Shown here: positions 50,522 to 59,662 of the stretch, one piece after another
Position numbering within the stretch: position 1 is the stretch's first letter
How the letters are laid out: the number at the start of each line of letters is the position of its first letter
DNA from: Kribbella aluminosa
GTDB taxonomy: Bacteria > Actinomycetota > Actinomycetes > Propionibacteriales > Kribbellaceae
Length of the DNA stretch: 64,000 nt
Assembly (NCBI RefSeq): GCF_017876295.1
Contig: NZ_JAGINT010000001.1
Span: forward strand, 2,914,001-2,978,000
Direction: 5' to 3'
Translations under genes and position numbers: made by a program
The notes under the pieces: model-generated
Seen by the model: only the letters and a program-made list of their open reading frames with translations
What the model was told of the DNA's origin: nothing
The model's database searches: none

Positions 50522-52225
50522 TTAGCCGGCGTTGGCGCCGATGTTAGGTGGGTTGGGGATGGTGGTGGCGTAGTAGTCCAGTCCGCCGTTGCCGGACACG
50601 GGGGTTCCTGTGCCGAGGGCAGGCGAGCCGGGTTTGAGGGTGTAGGCCTGTGGGCATGGTTGCGGGCCGGTTCCGGAGGGTGGGGACCAGGTGCAGGTGC
50701 CGCCGGCGCCGGGGGAGGTGAAGAGCGGGTCGCCCCAGACGGCGTTTGTTTCGAGGCCTGCGGCGGACCAGGCGGCGAAGGTGGGGTAGGTGGTGCTGCC
50801 CCAGCGCCAGCCGGTGGTGTTCGTTCCGTAGTACAGGTTGTTCGCGAGCGTCATGCCTGTCTGGGTGTACGGGTTGTAGTACAGCTGACCGGTCTTGCCG
50901 GAGCTGCCTTTGTTGGCCATGTAGCAGATGTTGTCCTTGATCTGCGAGCCGGCGGCCCAGGTGCCTGTGCTGAACCCGAAGTTGAAGCACGCGCTGGTGC
51001 CCGTCTTCTTGTTCGTGCTCTGGTCTTTGTTGGTGTAGAAGGTGTTGCCGTAGATGGAGAGCGCGTTCTTCGGCGCGTTCGGTACGACGTCGAGCAGGCC
51101 GCCCTGTGCGTTGGCCCAGTCGTCGTTCTGGGAGATGTTGTACCGGTAGGTGTTCGGTCCCCAGACTCGGGACGCCGCGGTCGAGGTGTAGGCGAGCAGG
51201 CCGCTGCCGGCGTTGTCGTGGGTGTAGTTGTACTCCACGAGCGAGTTCGTCGTACCGCCGTCGAGGTCGATGCCGTCCCAGTCGCAACCAGCGGTGTACG
51301 CCGGGGACGGCTGGACCTTGTACACCTCGTTGTTGCGGATGGTGATGTTGTTGGACGTGTACGACATGATGCCGCTGGTGCCGCCGCAGGAGGTGACGTT
51401 CGCGCCGATGTCGTGTACCACGTTGTGCTGGATGATCGCGCCGTCCCAGCCGTTGGCGGACAGTCCGGCCCCGGTGGTCTTGGGGGCCATGCCGAGGTTG
51501 TAGACGGTGTTGCCCTCGACCCGGACGTTCGTGATGTTCAGTCCGTATCCCCAGCCGTAGATGCCCGGGCCGGCGCTCGCGGTCACGCTGGCGCCGTGCA
51601 GCCTGTTGTTGAGGATCTGTACGTCGCTCAGCGGGCCGTTGTGGTTGTTCACGGCGTACCCGATGACCATGATCTGGGCGCCGAACGCACTCGTACTGCC
51701 GGTCGGCGTACCGAATCCGGAGATGTCGGAGTTGGTCACCTTCAGGCCGGTCGTTGCCGTTGACGACGTCTGGTTCTCCAGTAGTACACCCGCCGCGGTC
51801 GTGCCGCCGTTAACCAGCTTGACGTTGTTCAGCTGAAATCCGCTGACGTCGTCGGCGGTGACCGCCGCCGAGTAGTCACCCGTGCAGCTGGACTGGAGCG
51901 TGGCCTGCCCGGTGCCGGACGAGAAGACCCGGAACGGTGTGGATGCGTCGGACACCGGGACGTTCGTACGGTTGAAGACCAGGCAGCCGGTGAAGGTCTG
52001 CCCGCCTTCGAAGTAGATCAGACTCCCCTGCGGATAGACGAAGCTGTTGACCTTTCCGATCGTCTTCCACGCCTGGCTGGGCGAGAGACCGGTGTTGCTG
52101 TCGTTACCGGTCGCCGACACGTAGTACGCCGTACCGGCGGCCTGGGCGGGAGCCGTGAGCAGACCCACCAGGAGCACACTCACGAGTGCTTGCACAGCGA
52201 GAACCACGAGTGTTCTTGGTTTCAT
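50522..52225 (-). CDS. Secreted right-handed parallel beta-helix protein (pectate-lyase-like)
   Basis: 567 residues with a Sec signal peptide (VVLAVQALVSVLLVGLLTAP-AQA). The mature start YYVSATGNDSNTGLSPSQAW is the classic opening of bacterial beta-helix polysaccharide lyases/hydrolases. It is followed by coils with Asn ladders (NNVKLVNGG; VQILNNRLHGASV; NVRVEGNTVYNLG; IRNNEVYKV) and an NPPNIGANAG end typical of the family. Probably cleaves or binds acidic plant or microbial polysaccharide outside the cell. Downstream of the LplABC-type importer genes on the same strand, so likely co-expressed. Confidence 0.85.
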   Translation of the reverse strand: MKPRTLVVLAVQALVSVLLVGLLTAPAQAAGTAYYVSATGNDSNTGLSPSQAWKTIGKVNSFVYPQGSLIYFEGGQTFTGCLVFNRTNVPVSDASTPFRVFSSGTGQATLQSSCTGDYSAAVTADDVSGFQLNNVKLVNGGTTAAGVLLENQTSSTATTGLKVTNSDISGFGTPTGSTSAFGAQIMVIGYAVNNHNGPLSDVQILNNRLHGASVTASAGPGIYGWGYGLNITNVRVEGNTVYNLGMAPKTTGAGLSANGWDGAIIQHNVVHDIGANVTSCGGTSGIMSYTSNNITIRNNEVYKVQPSPAYTAGCDWDGIDLDGGTTNSLVEYNYTHDNAGSGLLAYTSTAASRVWGPNTYRYNISQNDDWANAQGGLLDVVPNAPKNALSIYGNTFYTNKDQSTNKKTGTSACFNFGFSTGTWAAGSQIKDNICYMANKGSSGKTGQLYYNPYTQTGMTLANNLYYGTNTTGWRWGSTTYPTFAAWSAAGLETNAVWGDPLFTSPGAGGTCTWSPPSGTGPQPCPQAYTLKPGSPALGTGTPVSGNGGLDYYATTIPNPPNIGANAG

Positions 52226-52235
52226 GCTTCCTCAC

Positions 52236-53855
52236 TTAGCTGGGTTGGTGATCGAGGGCTTTCTGGAATTCGTCGCGGATGGTGTCGCCGCCGGCCTTCT
52301 TCCACTTGGCGAGTCCCTCGTCCCAGGCGGAGACGGGTTTGCGGCCTTGGAGGATGTCGAGTTCGAGGTCGCCCATGCCGATCTGGTTGCCCTTGCGGAC
52401 GTTGGTCTCGCTGTAGAGGCTGATCGTCGGGTCGGCGACGGCAGTGGGGACGAGTGTGTCCTGGGCGTCGAACTGCGCTTTGGTGACGTCGGGCGCTCCG
52501 GGTTGATAGGTCATCCAGGGCGCGTTCGCGACGTACTCGAGGCCTAGTGCGATCTCGGTGCGTCCCTTGTCGGTCAGTACCGGGTCGGTTCCCTTCAGGG
52601 TGTGGTGGACGTCCTTGACGCCGTAGTTCTTGAACAGGTACTCCGAGGTTCCGAACGGGGCGGCCAGGTAGTTGAGGAGACTGAGCAGGGCCTCGACCCG
52701 GTCGCTGGCGGTGAGGTTGATCGCGGTGATGTTGATGGTCGGTGCGCCGAGCCAGACCGGGGCCGTGCCGCCGCCCTCGGCGATCGGAGGGGCCCAGGCT
52801 GCGAGGCGGAACGTGTCCGGGTGCGGATAGTTGTAGAACGCGTGCCAGGCGCTGAACGAGTCGTCCACCATCAGTGTCGACCCGTTGGCGACCCAGGTCT
52901 TCCGGATCGAGCCGGGCGCGGTGAATCCGTCGGGATGGACCACTCCCGCGACCATCAGTTTGCGTCCGGCCTCCAGCGCGTCCTTCTGTTGTTCGGCCTC
53001 GAAGGCGCTCACCAGGCGCCCGTTCTGCACGGACCATCCGTTCGGGATCTTGAACATCTGGCGCAGGTACGTCAGCGGCACACGTCCGAGCGCCCACGTG
53101 TTGGTCTTGGCGAGGGTCAGCTCCTTGCAGAGATCCTGGAGCTCCTGCAGTGATGCCGGCGGCTTGGTGATGCCGAGCTTGGTCAGCAGGTCGTCCCGCG
53201 AGTAGAGGGTCAGTGTGCTCTGGGCTCCACGGGGGATGGGGATGCCGTAGATCTTCCCGTCGTACACCGTCTGCTTCCAGCTGACCGTCGGGACGTTGGC
53301 CAGCAGCGGGTACTTCGAGATCGCATCGCCGGACAGATGCGGCGTGAGGTCGACGGCTTTCTTCTGCAGCAGGGCGGGCAGCGACGGTACTTGGCCCGGG
53401 TAGATGCTGAACAGGTCGGGGAGCTTGCCGCCGGCAACCGCCGTCTGGAACCGCTGGCCGTAGTCGGTGCTCGGGACGATCTCGATGTCGAAGGTGAAGC
53501 CGAGCCGGCGCTCGAGTTCCTGCCAGTAGGCGTTCCGGCCTCTCGCCGGTGGAGCAGGTGAGTTGGTGACGGTGAGGGCGGCGACCCGCTGTCCGTCTCC
53601 CACCGGACCGCTGATGGCAGCGACCGGGTCGGCCGGGTACTTGAAGGTCGCGCTGTCGACGCCGTTCTTGCCGGTCAGGTCGGGCGTGAAGTCCTGGTAG
53701 GCGATGTACTTGGGCAGCTTGATGCCGTCGGCGCCGCCGGCGTCCGTGCCGCCGCGGCCCTTGTTGCTGCATCCTTGGAGCAACGGGAGGCCGGCGGCGG
53801 AGGCTACGGCGGCCAGACTGCCGCCGAGAATCTGGCGCCTGCTCAGTTCGGGCAT
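52236..53855 (-). CDS. Extracellular solute-binding lipoprotein (LplA type)
   Basis: 539 residues from ATG 53855 (AGGAG 7 bases upstream); ATG 53885, which overlaps the permease stop, is an alternative. A twin-arginine-type signal ends in a lipobox (RRQILGGSLAAVASAAGLPL, then LQGC). The large size and YQDFTPDLTG, GRNAYWQELERRLGFTFDIE and VHPDGFTAPGSIRKTWVANG motifs are those of the LplA/YtcQ group that binds complex oligosaccharides. It works with the two permeases encoded upstream. Confidence 0.9.
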   Translation of the reverse strand: MPELSRRQILGGSLAAVASAAGLPLLQGCSNKGRGGTDAGGADGIKLPKYIAYQDFTPDLTGKNGVDSATFKYPADPVAAISGPVGDGQRVAALTVTNSPAPPARGRNAYWQELERRLGFTFDIEIVPSTDYGQRFQTAVAGGKLPDLFSIYPGQVPSLPALLQKKAVDLTPHLSGDAISKYPLLANVPTVSWKQTVYDGKIYGIPIPRGAQSTLTLYSRDDLLTKLGITKPPASLQELQDLCKELTLAKTNTWALGRVPLTYLRQMFKIPNGWSVQNGRLVSAFEAEQQKDALEAGRKLMVAGVVHPDGFTAPGSIRKTWVANGSTLMVDDSFSAWHAFYNYPHPDTFRLAAWAPPIAEGGGTAPVWLGAPTINITAINLTASDRVEALLSLLNYLAAPFGTSEYLFKNYGVKDVHHTLKGTDPVLTDKGRTEIALGLEYVANAPWMTYQPGAPDVTKAQFDAQDTLVPTAVADPTISLYSETNVRKGNQIGMGDLELDILQGRKPVSAWDEGLAKWKKAGGDTIRDEFQKALDHQPS

Positions 53856-53881
53856 GTGCACGCTCCTCTGCGTGGGGTTGT

Positions 53882-54760
53882 TCATCCCTTCACCGCGCCG
53901 GTGAGTACGCCCTTGGCGAAGTGGCGCTGAAGGAACGGGTAGATCACGACGATGGGGACGATCGAGATGACCAGGATCGCCATCTGGATGGACGTCTGGG
54001 GCGGTAACGCATGACCTGCCGCCCCGAGATCCTCGGCGCCGAGCTGGGTGTTGTCGACGACGTACGTACGGAGGACCAGTTGCAGCGGCCACTTGCTCGA
54101 GTCGCTGATGTAGAGCAGCGCGTTGAAGAAGGAGTTCCAGTAGCCGACGCCGTAGAACAGGCCGACGACGGTCAGGGCGGCCTTGGCCAGCGGTACGCCG
54201 ATGTGCCGGAAGAGCTGCCACTCCGACGCGCCGTCCATCCGCGCGCTGTCGATGATCTCGTTGGGTAGGCCTACGAAGAACGCACGGACCACGACGACGT
54301 TGAACGCGGTCACCGACGTAGGGATGATCAGTGCCCACAAGGTGTCGAGCAGGCCGAGCTGCTGGACCACCAGGTAGCTCGGGATGAGCCCGGGGCTGAA
54401 GAGCAGACTGATCAGGACCAGGATCAGCAGGTACCGGTTCCCGAACGTGCCCTTGCGGCTCAACGCCCAGCCGAGCATCGCGGTCAGGGTGATGCTCAGC
54501 ACGGTGCCGACCGCGGTGACGAACAGCGAGATCAGGATGGACCGCGTCACGACGCCGCCGGCGAGGATCGATCGGTACGCGCTGAGGTCGATACCCGTCG
54601 GGAAGATCACGAAGCCGCCCGCCCGGGTCACCTGGTCCGGCGACGCGAGGCTCGTGGAGACGATCCCCAGGAACGGGACGATCACGAGCCCGCACGCGAC
54701 GACGAGTACTGTCGCCTTCGCGCCGCGTCCGGTCACGTCCGCCACGGCGTTGCTGCTCAT
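53882..54760 (-). CDS. Carbohydrate ABC transporter permease, LplC/YtcP type
   Basis: 292 residues, six membrane segments, EAA loop IIDSARMDGASEWQLFRHIG, terminal FLQRHFAKGVLTGAVKG, which is diagnostic for LplC. Start and stop overlap the neighbours by ATGA. Membrane half of the importer. Confidence 0.9.
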   Translation of the reverse strand: MSSNAVADVTGRGAKATVLVVACGLVIVPFLGIVSTSLASPDQVTRAGGFVIFPTGIDLSAYRSILAGGVVTRSILISLFVTAVGTVLSITLTAMLGWALSRKGTFGNRYLLILVLISLLFSPGLIPSYLVVQQLGLLDTLWALIIPTSVTAFNVVVVRAFFVGLPNEIIDSARMDGASEWQLFRHIGVPLAKAALTVVGLFYGVGYWNSFFNALLYISDSSKWPLQLVLRTYVVDNTQLGAEDLGAAGHALPPQTSIQMAILVISIVPIVVIYPFLQRHFAKGVLTGAVKG

Positions 54761-55743
54761 GCCTTGTACACCCCTTCCTCACCGAACGCATGGGCGACCT
54801 TGTTGGCCATGAGAACCAGCAGCAGCCCGATGACTCCCTTGACGAGGCCCACCGCGGCCGCCACGCCCCACGCACCGCCGATGACTCCGTTGTTGTAGAC
54901 GAAGGTGTCGAGTACCTCGCTGGCCTGGCGCCCGACGGCCGGCTGCTGGAGAAGGATCTGCTCGAAGCCGACGGACAGTGAGTCGCCGAGTTTGAGGATG
55001 AACAGCAAGACGATGATCGGCCGCATCCCGGGGAGCGTGATGTGCCAGGTCTGCCGCAGCTTCGAGGCGCCGTCGACGCTCGCTGCCTCGTACAGGGAAC
55101 GGTCGATCTGCGCCAGTACCGCCAGGAAGAGGATCGTCGCCCAGCCGGTGTCCTTCCAGATGACCTGCGACGTGACCAGGGCTTTGAACGCGTCGGCGTT
55201 TCCGATGATGTTCAGTGCCTGGTGACCGGAGGAGCGGAGGTAGTTGTTGAGCAGGCCGGCGCCGCCGAGCATCTGCTGGAACACCGCGACGACGATGACC
55301 CAGGACAGGAAATGCGGGAGATAGAGGACCGACTGGACAACCTGCCGGAGCCGGTTCGAGGCGAGGCTGTTCAGGATGAGCGCCAGGACGATGGGTGCCG
55401 GGAACACGAAGATCGTCTGCAGTGCCGTGATGGTCAGGGTGTTCTTGAGTGCGTTCAGCAGGTCGGGATCGCCGTTGAAGAGAATGCTGAAGTTGTCGAA
55501 TCCGGACCAGAGGCTCTCGCGGATGCCGAGGTACGGCTGGTAGTCCTGGAACGCGATCACGTTCCCGAGCAGCGGGTAGTAGTGGAACGTGATGATGACC
55601 GCCATACCCGGAAGCGCGAGCAGGAGCACGAACTTGTCGCGTTTCAGTCGGTCCCACCAGGTACGGCGGCGCGGCGCCGGCGGTGACGGGGGTCGCCGCT
55701 CGGTGGTGTCGTGCGTCCGCGGAGGTGCGGGTGCGGTGCTCAT
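54757..55743 (-). CDS. Carbohydrate ABC transporter permease, LplB type
   Basis: 328 residues from ATG 55743. LplB landmarks: RDKFVLLLALPGMAVIITFH, YYPLLGNVIAFQDYQPYLGI, VLYLPHFLSWVIVVAVFQQM and EAA loop LYEAASVDGASKLRQTWHIT. A proline/arginine-rich N-terminus precedes the first helix. Translationally coupled to the BNR_4-like gene upstream and the LplC-type gene downstream. Confidence 0.9.
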   Translation of the reverse strand: MSTAPAPPRTHDTTERRPPSPPAPRRRTWWDRLKRDKFVLLLALPGMAVIITFHYYPLLGNVIAFQDYQPYLGIRESLWSGFDNFSILFNGDPDLLNALKNTLTITALQTIFVFPAPIVLALILNSLASNRLRQVVQSVLYLPHFLSWVIVVAVFQQMLGGAGLLNNYLRSSGHQALNIIGNADAFKALVTSQVIWKDTGWATILFLAVLAQIDRSLYEAASVDGASKLRQTWHITLPGMRPIIVLLFILKLGDSLSVGFEQILLQQPAVGRQASEVLDTFVYNNGVIGGAWGVAAAVGLVKGVIGLLLVLMANKVAHAFGEEGVYKA

Positions 55744-57053
55744 GGTTCGAGGTCCAGGTCCAGGACACGCAGTGGACTTGGTTCGCCGGGTGCGGTGGGT
55801 GCCTGCTGGGCGTAGATCGAGAGCACACCCGTCTGCTGCCATCTGTGCTTGTCGACCCGGGGCTCTCCGACGAAGGATTCGTCGGAGCGGTAGATCTCCC
55901 GCCAGGTGCGCCATTCGTCCGCCGCCGAGGCGGTGATCACGTACAGCGGCCCGCCTGAGTCTTTGCCGTGGTAGTCCGGGTCGAACGATTTGGTGAAGAC
56001 GAGGACCAGGTCGTCGCCGCGCGCTAGTACGGTCGGCTTGCGGCCGAAGTACGGCAGCTGGTGCTGGTGCCAGTCGCCGCGCTCCTCGCCCCAGTGGTGG
56101 ACGTAACGCCAGGTGCCGAGATCCTCCGACGCTTCGGAAGCGCTCGGGGGTTGCTGCCACAGGACGACGTGGATGCGCCCGCGATCGTCGAGCGTCTGCG
56201 TCAGCTGATTCATCATGCCCCAGCCGTACGCGATGTGCCGGACCGTGATGCCTCGTGATCGCAGCTGCATCGGCTCCTGGCCGGTGACACCGATCCGCGT
56301 TCCCGCCCAGTTGTTCCACGTGTGCCCGCCGTCGCCGCTGCACGCGTACTGGAGGTCGTGGTTGCTGAACAGGTTGATGCTTTCCCGCCACACCCACGTC
56401 GTGTGCAGGCGTCCGGTCGCGTCGAAGTCGAAGCCGTTGTGGTACGCGTTGCGCGACGTACTGTCGACGAAGGTGCCCTGGCCGCTGACGAACGCGCCGA
56501 GGATCTTCCAGCCGCCGTCCGGGCGATACTCCGCGAGATGGGTGTCGCCGTCGCCGCTCATGCCGATGCGGTAGTACAACTGCAGCACGCCGTCGGGCAT
56601 GGTCACGAAGATCGGGTACGTCAGGCTGGTCAGCTCGACTCCGCTCACCAGTTCGGGCGTGATCGCGCCGAAGAGTTCGGTCGACCACTCGGTGCTCTCG
56701 GGCGAAGTCGCCGTACCAGGCCGGGAAACCCGGTAGTGCAACGGGCTGTTGTGGTGATCGAAGGCCAGGTGGATCGTGCCGTCGAGCGGGCAGATGCCGA
56801 GGACCGGAACGTTGTGTACGTCGGTATGGCTGATCACGTGGTCGTCGAACGCGATCGTCTGCCAGTCGCCGTCCGGCAGATGTCGGCGGCCGACGCACAC
56901 CCGCCCGAGGAAGTCGATGTAGGTGGTGAACTGCCAGTCGTTCAGTGTGGCCAGTGCGTCGATCTGGAACGTCTGGCCGTTGAACGTCGTGCCGAACTGA
57001 CCCTCGCTGAGGTTCAGCGCTTTCGGGTCGACCGTCGAATCCTTCATCCTCAT
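55740..57053 (-). CDS. BNR_4-like beta-propeller protein
   Basis: 437 residues without a signal peptide. The N-terminal part (GRVCVGRRHLPDGDWQTIAF; HNVPVLGICPLDGTIHLAFD HHNSPLHY) is the hallmark of the BNR_4 domain, a seven-bladed propeller that includes ulvan-lyase-type and uncharacterised polysaccharide enzymes. AYHNGFDFDATGRLHTTWVW and GGHTWNNWAGTRIGVTG follow. ATG 57053 or 57047 may be used. It is the first gene of the importer operon, behind the twin CACGTG palindromes. Intracellular location suggests that it acts on imported oligosaccharide; the activity is unproven. Confidence 0.75.
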   Translation of the reverse strand: MRMKDSTVDPKALNLSEGQFGTTFNGQTFQIDALATLNDWQFTTYIDFLGRVCVGRRHLPDGDWQTIAFDDHVISHTDVHNVPVLGICPLDGTIHLAFDHHNSPLHYRVSRPGTATSPESTEWSTELFGAITPELVSGVELTSLTYPIFVTMPDGVLQLYYRIGMSGDGDTHLAEYRPDGGWKILGAFVSGQGTFVDSTSRNAYHNGFDFDATGRLHTTWVWRESINLFSNHDLQYACSGDGGHTWNNWAGTRIGVTGQEPMQLRSRGITVRHIAYGWGMMNQLTQTLDDRGRIHVVLWQQPPSASEASEDLGTWRYVHHWGEERGDWHQHQLPYFGRKPTVLARGDDLVLVFTKSFDPDYHGKDSGGPLYVITASAADEWRTWREIYRSDESFVGEPRVDKHRWQQTGVLSIYAQQAPTAPGEPSPLRVLDLDLEP

Positions 57054-57073
57054 ATGGGCTCCAGAAGAGAGCG

Positions 57074-57112
57074 CCTATCACGTGACAGGCGATTGGACTA
57101 TCACGTGATAGT
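57074..57112. promoter_or_regulatory. Twin LacI-type operators with CACGTG core
   Basis: CCTATCACGTGACAGG (57074-57089, one mismatched pair) and ACTATCACGTGATAGT (57097-57112, perfect 16-bp palindrome), centres 23 bases apart. They fill the 76-base gap between the BNR_4-like operon and the divergent LacI gene, so one dimer or tetramer could control both. Confidence 0.8.
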
Positions 57113-57129
57113 TGACTAGGGTCAGCAGC

Positions 57130-58152
57130 ATGGCAGCGGATCAGGAGAGGCGCAAGAGTACGACCCGGTCGGATGTCGCGAAGCTGGCCGGGGTGGCGCC
57201 GACAACGGTTTCCGCGATCCTGAACGGCCGGGCTGCCGAGCTGAAGATCGCCGAGGCGACGGTCGAGCGCGTGCGCGACGCTGTCCGGGAGCTTCGCTAT
57301 CTCCCGAACGCGGCCGCCCGGGCCTTGCGCCGGCAAGGATCGCGGACGCTGGGGCTGATGTGGAGCCGTGGCTATCGGGAGACGATCACCGCGGCCGCGA
57401 CCCATGCGCACGATCTGGGCTACTTCACCGTCCTGATGAATTCGACCGGTGATCCCCGCGACGCGGTGATGGCGGTGCGCGATGCCGGCATCGCGGGGTT
57501 GATGTGTCCGACCGGTGGCGATCACCAGGCCTTCGGCGAAGAGCTGCAGGCGGCCGGGATACCGGTGGTGTGGATGGATCCGTACTTCACCGAGGACCAG
57601 GGGCTGCCCGGACCGTTGATCGCGATCGACCTCCGGGTGGGTGCCCGTGCGCTCGCCGATCACCTCGTCGAGCGCGGGTGCCGCACTCTCGTCGCCCTCG
57701 CGGGTCCAGAAGCTGCCCTGCCGGACCGGCCGACCTCGCCGGCGGCGGCCGGTCCGCGGTATCAACCGCTCATCGAGAGGTTCGGCGACGGATTCTCGGC
57801 GCTGCACGCCGACGGCTGGTCCGCCGGCGCGGGGCGCGCGGCGGTCGAGAGACTGCTTGCCGGCGGCAAGCTTCCGGACGCCCTGTTCGCTGCCAACGAC
57901 CGGCTCGCGACAGGTGCGATGAGTGCGTGTCTCCGGGCCGGATTGAAGGTGCCCGGCGACATCGCGATCGCCGGCTTCGGCGACGACGACGTGAGCGAGT
58001 GCCTGACGCCTGCGTTGACAACCGTCGCCTGGCCGCTGGCAGAGTTCGCCGAACGGAGCGTCCAGCTGCTCGTTCGCGCCGTCGACGACGCCGATCACGA
58101 AGCCGAACGCCACGTGCTCCGCACCGAACTCGTCATCCGTGAGTCCACCTGA
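57130..58152 (+). CDS. LacI-family transcriptional regulator
   Basis: 340 residues from ATG 57130. Helix-turn-helix RSDVAKLAGVAPTTVSAILN with hinge RYLPNAAARALRRQGSRTLG, then the sensor domain (AGIAGLMCPTGGDHQAFGEE; DALFAANDRLATGAMSACLR; IAIAGFGDDDVSECLTPALT). Divergent from the beta-helix/importer operon; the two CACGTG-core palindromes between them are its likely sites. The inducer should be a product of the polysaccharide degraded by this locus. Confidence 0.92.
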   Translation: MAADQERRKSTTRSDVAKLAGVAPTTVSAILNGRAAELKIAEATVERVRDAVRELRYLPNAAARALRRQGSRTLGLMWSRGYRETITAAATHAHDLGYFTVLMNSTGDPRDAVMAVRDAGIAGLMCPTGGDHQAFGEELQAAGIPVVWMDPYFTEDQGLPGPLIAIDLRVGARALADHLVERGCRTLVALAGPEAALPDRPTSPAAAGPRYQPLIERFGDGFSALHADGWSAGAGRAAVERLLAGGKLPDALFAANDRLATGAMSACLRAGLKVPGDIAIAGFGDDDVSECLTPALTTVAWPLAEFAERSVQLLVRAVDDADHEAERHVLRTELVIREST

Positions 58153-58251
58153 TCGTGCAGGCCTCGTCCGGCCTCACTGACCGACGCGACGCGGCGGGCC
58201 CGGCGACCCGGAGTGTGGTGCGCACGCTCCAGGTCGCCGGGGGTCGTCGGG

Positions 58252-58677
58252 CTAGGGCCGGACGGTGAAGTTGTAGGTCTTCTGGCCGGTGGTGATGGGT
58301 GTGCCGCCGCTGGTGGTGGCGGTGACTTCGAACGTCGCGGTGTAGGTGCCGGCGGCGTCGAAGGCCCAGTTGGCGTGGGTGTTGACGGCGATAGTGCGGG
58401 CGTCGGGCAGGCCGTCCCCGCTGTCGAACCAGATCGTCGGGCTGCCGAGCGAATTGGTGGTGTAGACGCTGACGTCGGCCGGCCCGGTCACCGACACGAG
58501 TTTGACGGTGACGGCGTTGCCGGACAGGGCGCCGCTGGGTACGTCTTCGGTGTCGAACCCGGGCCAGACGATGCCGCTGGCCTGGGTCTGCGGCAGGATC
58601 CAGACCGGCGATCCCGGCGTACCGAGGACCGCGGTCCGCCCCGAGAAACGCGTGCGACCGGCCAGGGACGATCCAGT
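58252..58677 (-). pseudogene. Choice-of-anchor-M (actinobacterial surface repeat) domain fragment
   Basis: One open frame of about 140 codons, read upstream from the stop at 58252. Sequence pieces: GTPGSPVWILPQTQASGIVW, FDTEDVPSGALSGNAVTVKL, SLGSPTIWFDSGDGLPDART, NTHANWAFDAAGTYTATFEV. This is the repeat found in actinobacterial surface-anchored proteins near anchored-repeat ABC transporters (HANWAF...GTYT..F.V signature). The 5' end stops at a (TGCC)9 microsatellite. The only ATG in frame (58497) starts in mid-domain, and no anchor or signal peptide remains. Upstream frames could be fused to it by slippage of the microsatellite. Confidence 0.6.
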
Positions 58678-58713
<36 letters not shown>

Positions 58714-59017
58714 GGCGGAAGGCCGCTACCCGATGGCAGTTCTGGGACGTCGGCGGCGCGATGCCGGAGTTCCGCCCGAGGCTGGCCCAGGCGGAGCTGT
58801 CGGCCAAGGCGAGTCCATCGATTCAGTCGACGTCCGCCTGACCACTCGCCCGATGGCCACCTTGGGCACCCATCAACCACGCTTCGTGCCGGAATCCGGT
58901 TGACCCGTGCTCAAGGGGGGGCGCCGGCCCGGATATGACGATCGCGATCGGTCATGCAGTGAGTTGTGGTCACCGGCGGGCTGGGCTGTCACGCTGGGTG
59001 GGGGAGGGGAGGTCGAG

Positions 59018-59320
59018 ATGGCAGGGCAGATTCTCACCGAGGTGAGTGGTGTGGTGGATCCCGGGCGGGTGGCCGAGTTGGTCGACGGGTTCCGGGAGAT
59101 CGCGGCTGCGGCGCTGCCGGACGGTTTGCTGCGGTCGGAGTTGCTCCAAGGCGATCACGGGCAGTGGCGGATCCAGACGTTGTGGCGCGACCAGGCAGCC
59201 CTGGACGCGATGCGCGCCGGCGCGGAGCCGCCCGCGGCGCCGGCCTTGCTTCGGTCGGTGGGCGCGGAGCCGGTACTGCGGATTCTTGAAGTCGTCGGGA
59301 GCTTCGTGACCGCGCACTAA
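59018..59320 (+). CDS. Antibiotic-biosynthesis-monooxygenase (ABM) fold protein
   Basis: 100 residues, ATG 59018 with GGGGAGG 6 bases upstream. A ferredoxin-like dimeric alpha/beta barrel pattern: ILTEVSGVVDPGRVAELVDG, LLRSELLQGDHGQWRIQTLW, ALDAMRAGAEPPAAPALLRS, RILEVVGSF. Members act as cofactor-free monooxygenases or haem-degrading enzymes, or have no known activity. Stand-alone; function unknown. Confidence 0.7.
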   Translation: MAGQILTEVSGVVDPGRVAELVDGFREIAAAALPDGLLRSELLQGDHGQWRIQTLWRDQAALDAMRAGAEPPAAPALLRSVGAEPVLRILEVVGSFVTAH

Positions 59321-59662
59321 CACTCCCGCACGACGAACGGCGTGATCCGCTGCTGTGGTTGGACTTTGGTACGAATCCGGTGGAGGGTGTGCCGTATGAG
59401 GAGGTTGCCTCGACGGCAGGGCGGCGCCGCCGAATCGCCGCGGCCTGCAGTGGACACCATCTGCGAGGTTCACCCGTCACTTTGTCCCTTCACCAACGGT
59501 GTGCGATGGGTGAACGGGCAAGGCGGAAGGTGACCCCTGAGCTTGCGGCGGTTCGGCTTGCTGGCGAGGGGTGTGGCGGCAGGGGTCGGTGTCGGATCGC
59601 TTGACTGGGCGGGCGAGCATCCACCGGCCCGGCCGCGACCGCATCGTACGCCCCGAGGCGGG
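59321..59662. other. Intergenic region with copy A of a dispersed repeat
   Basis: No gene recognised. 59460-59535 resembles 62644-62722 (see there): GTTCACCCGTCA, CCCTTCACC, GTGTGC and GAACGGGC occur in the same order. In this copy GTTCACCC (59468-59475) and GGGTGAAC (59508-59515) form a perfect 8-bp inverted repeat. Confidence 0.45.
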
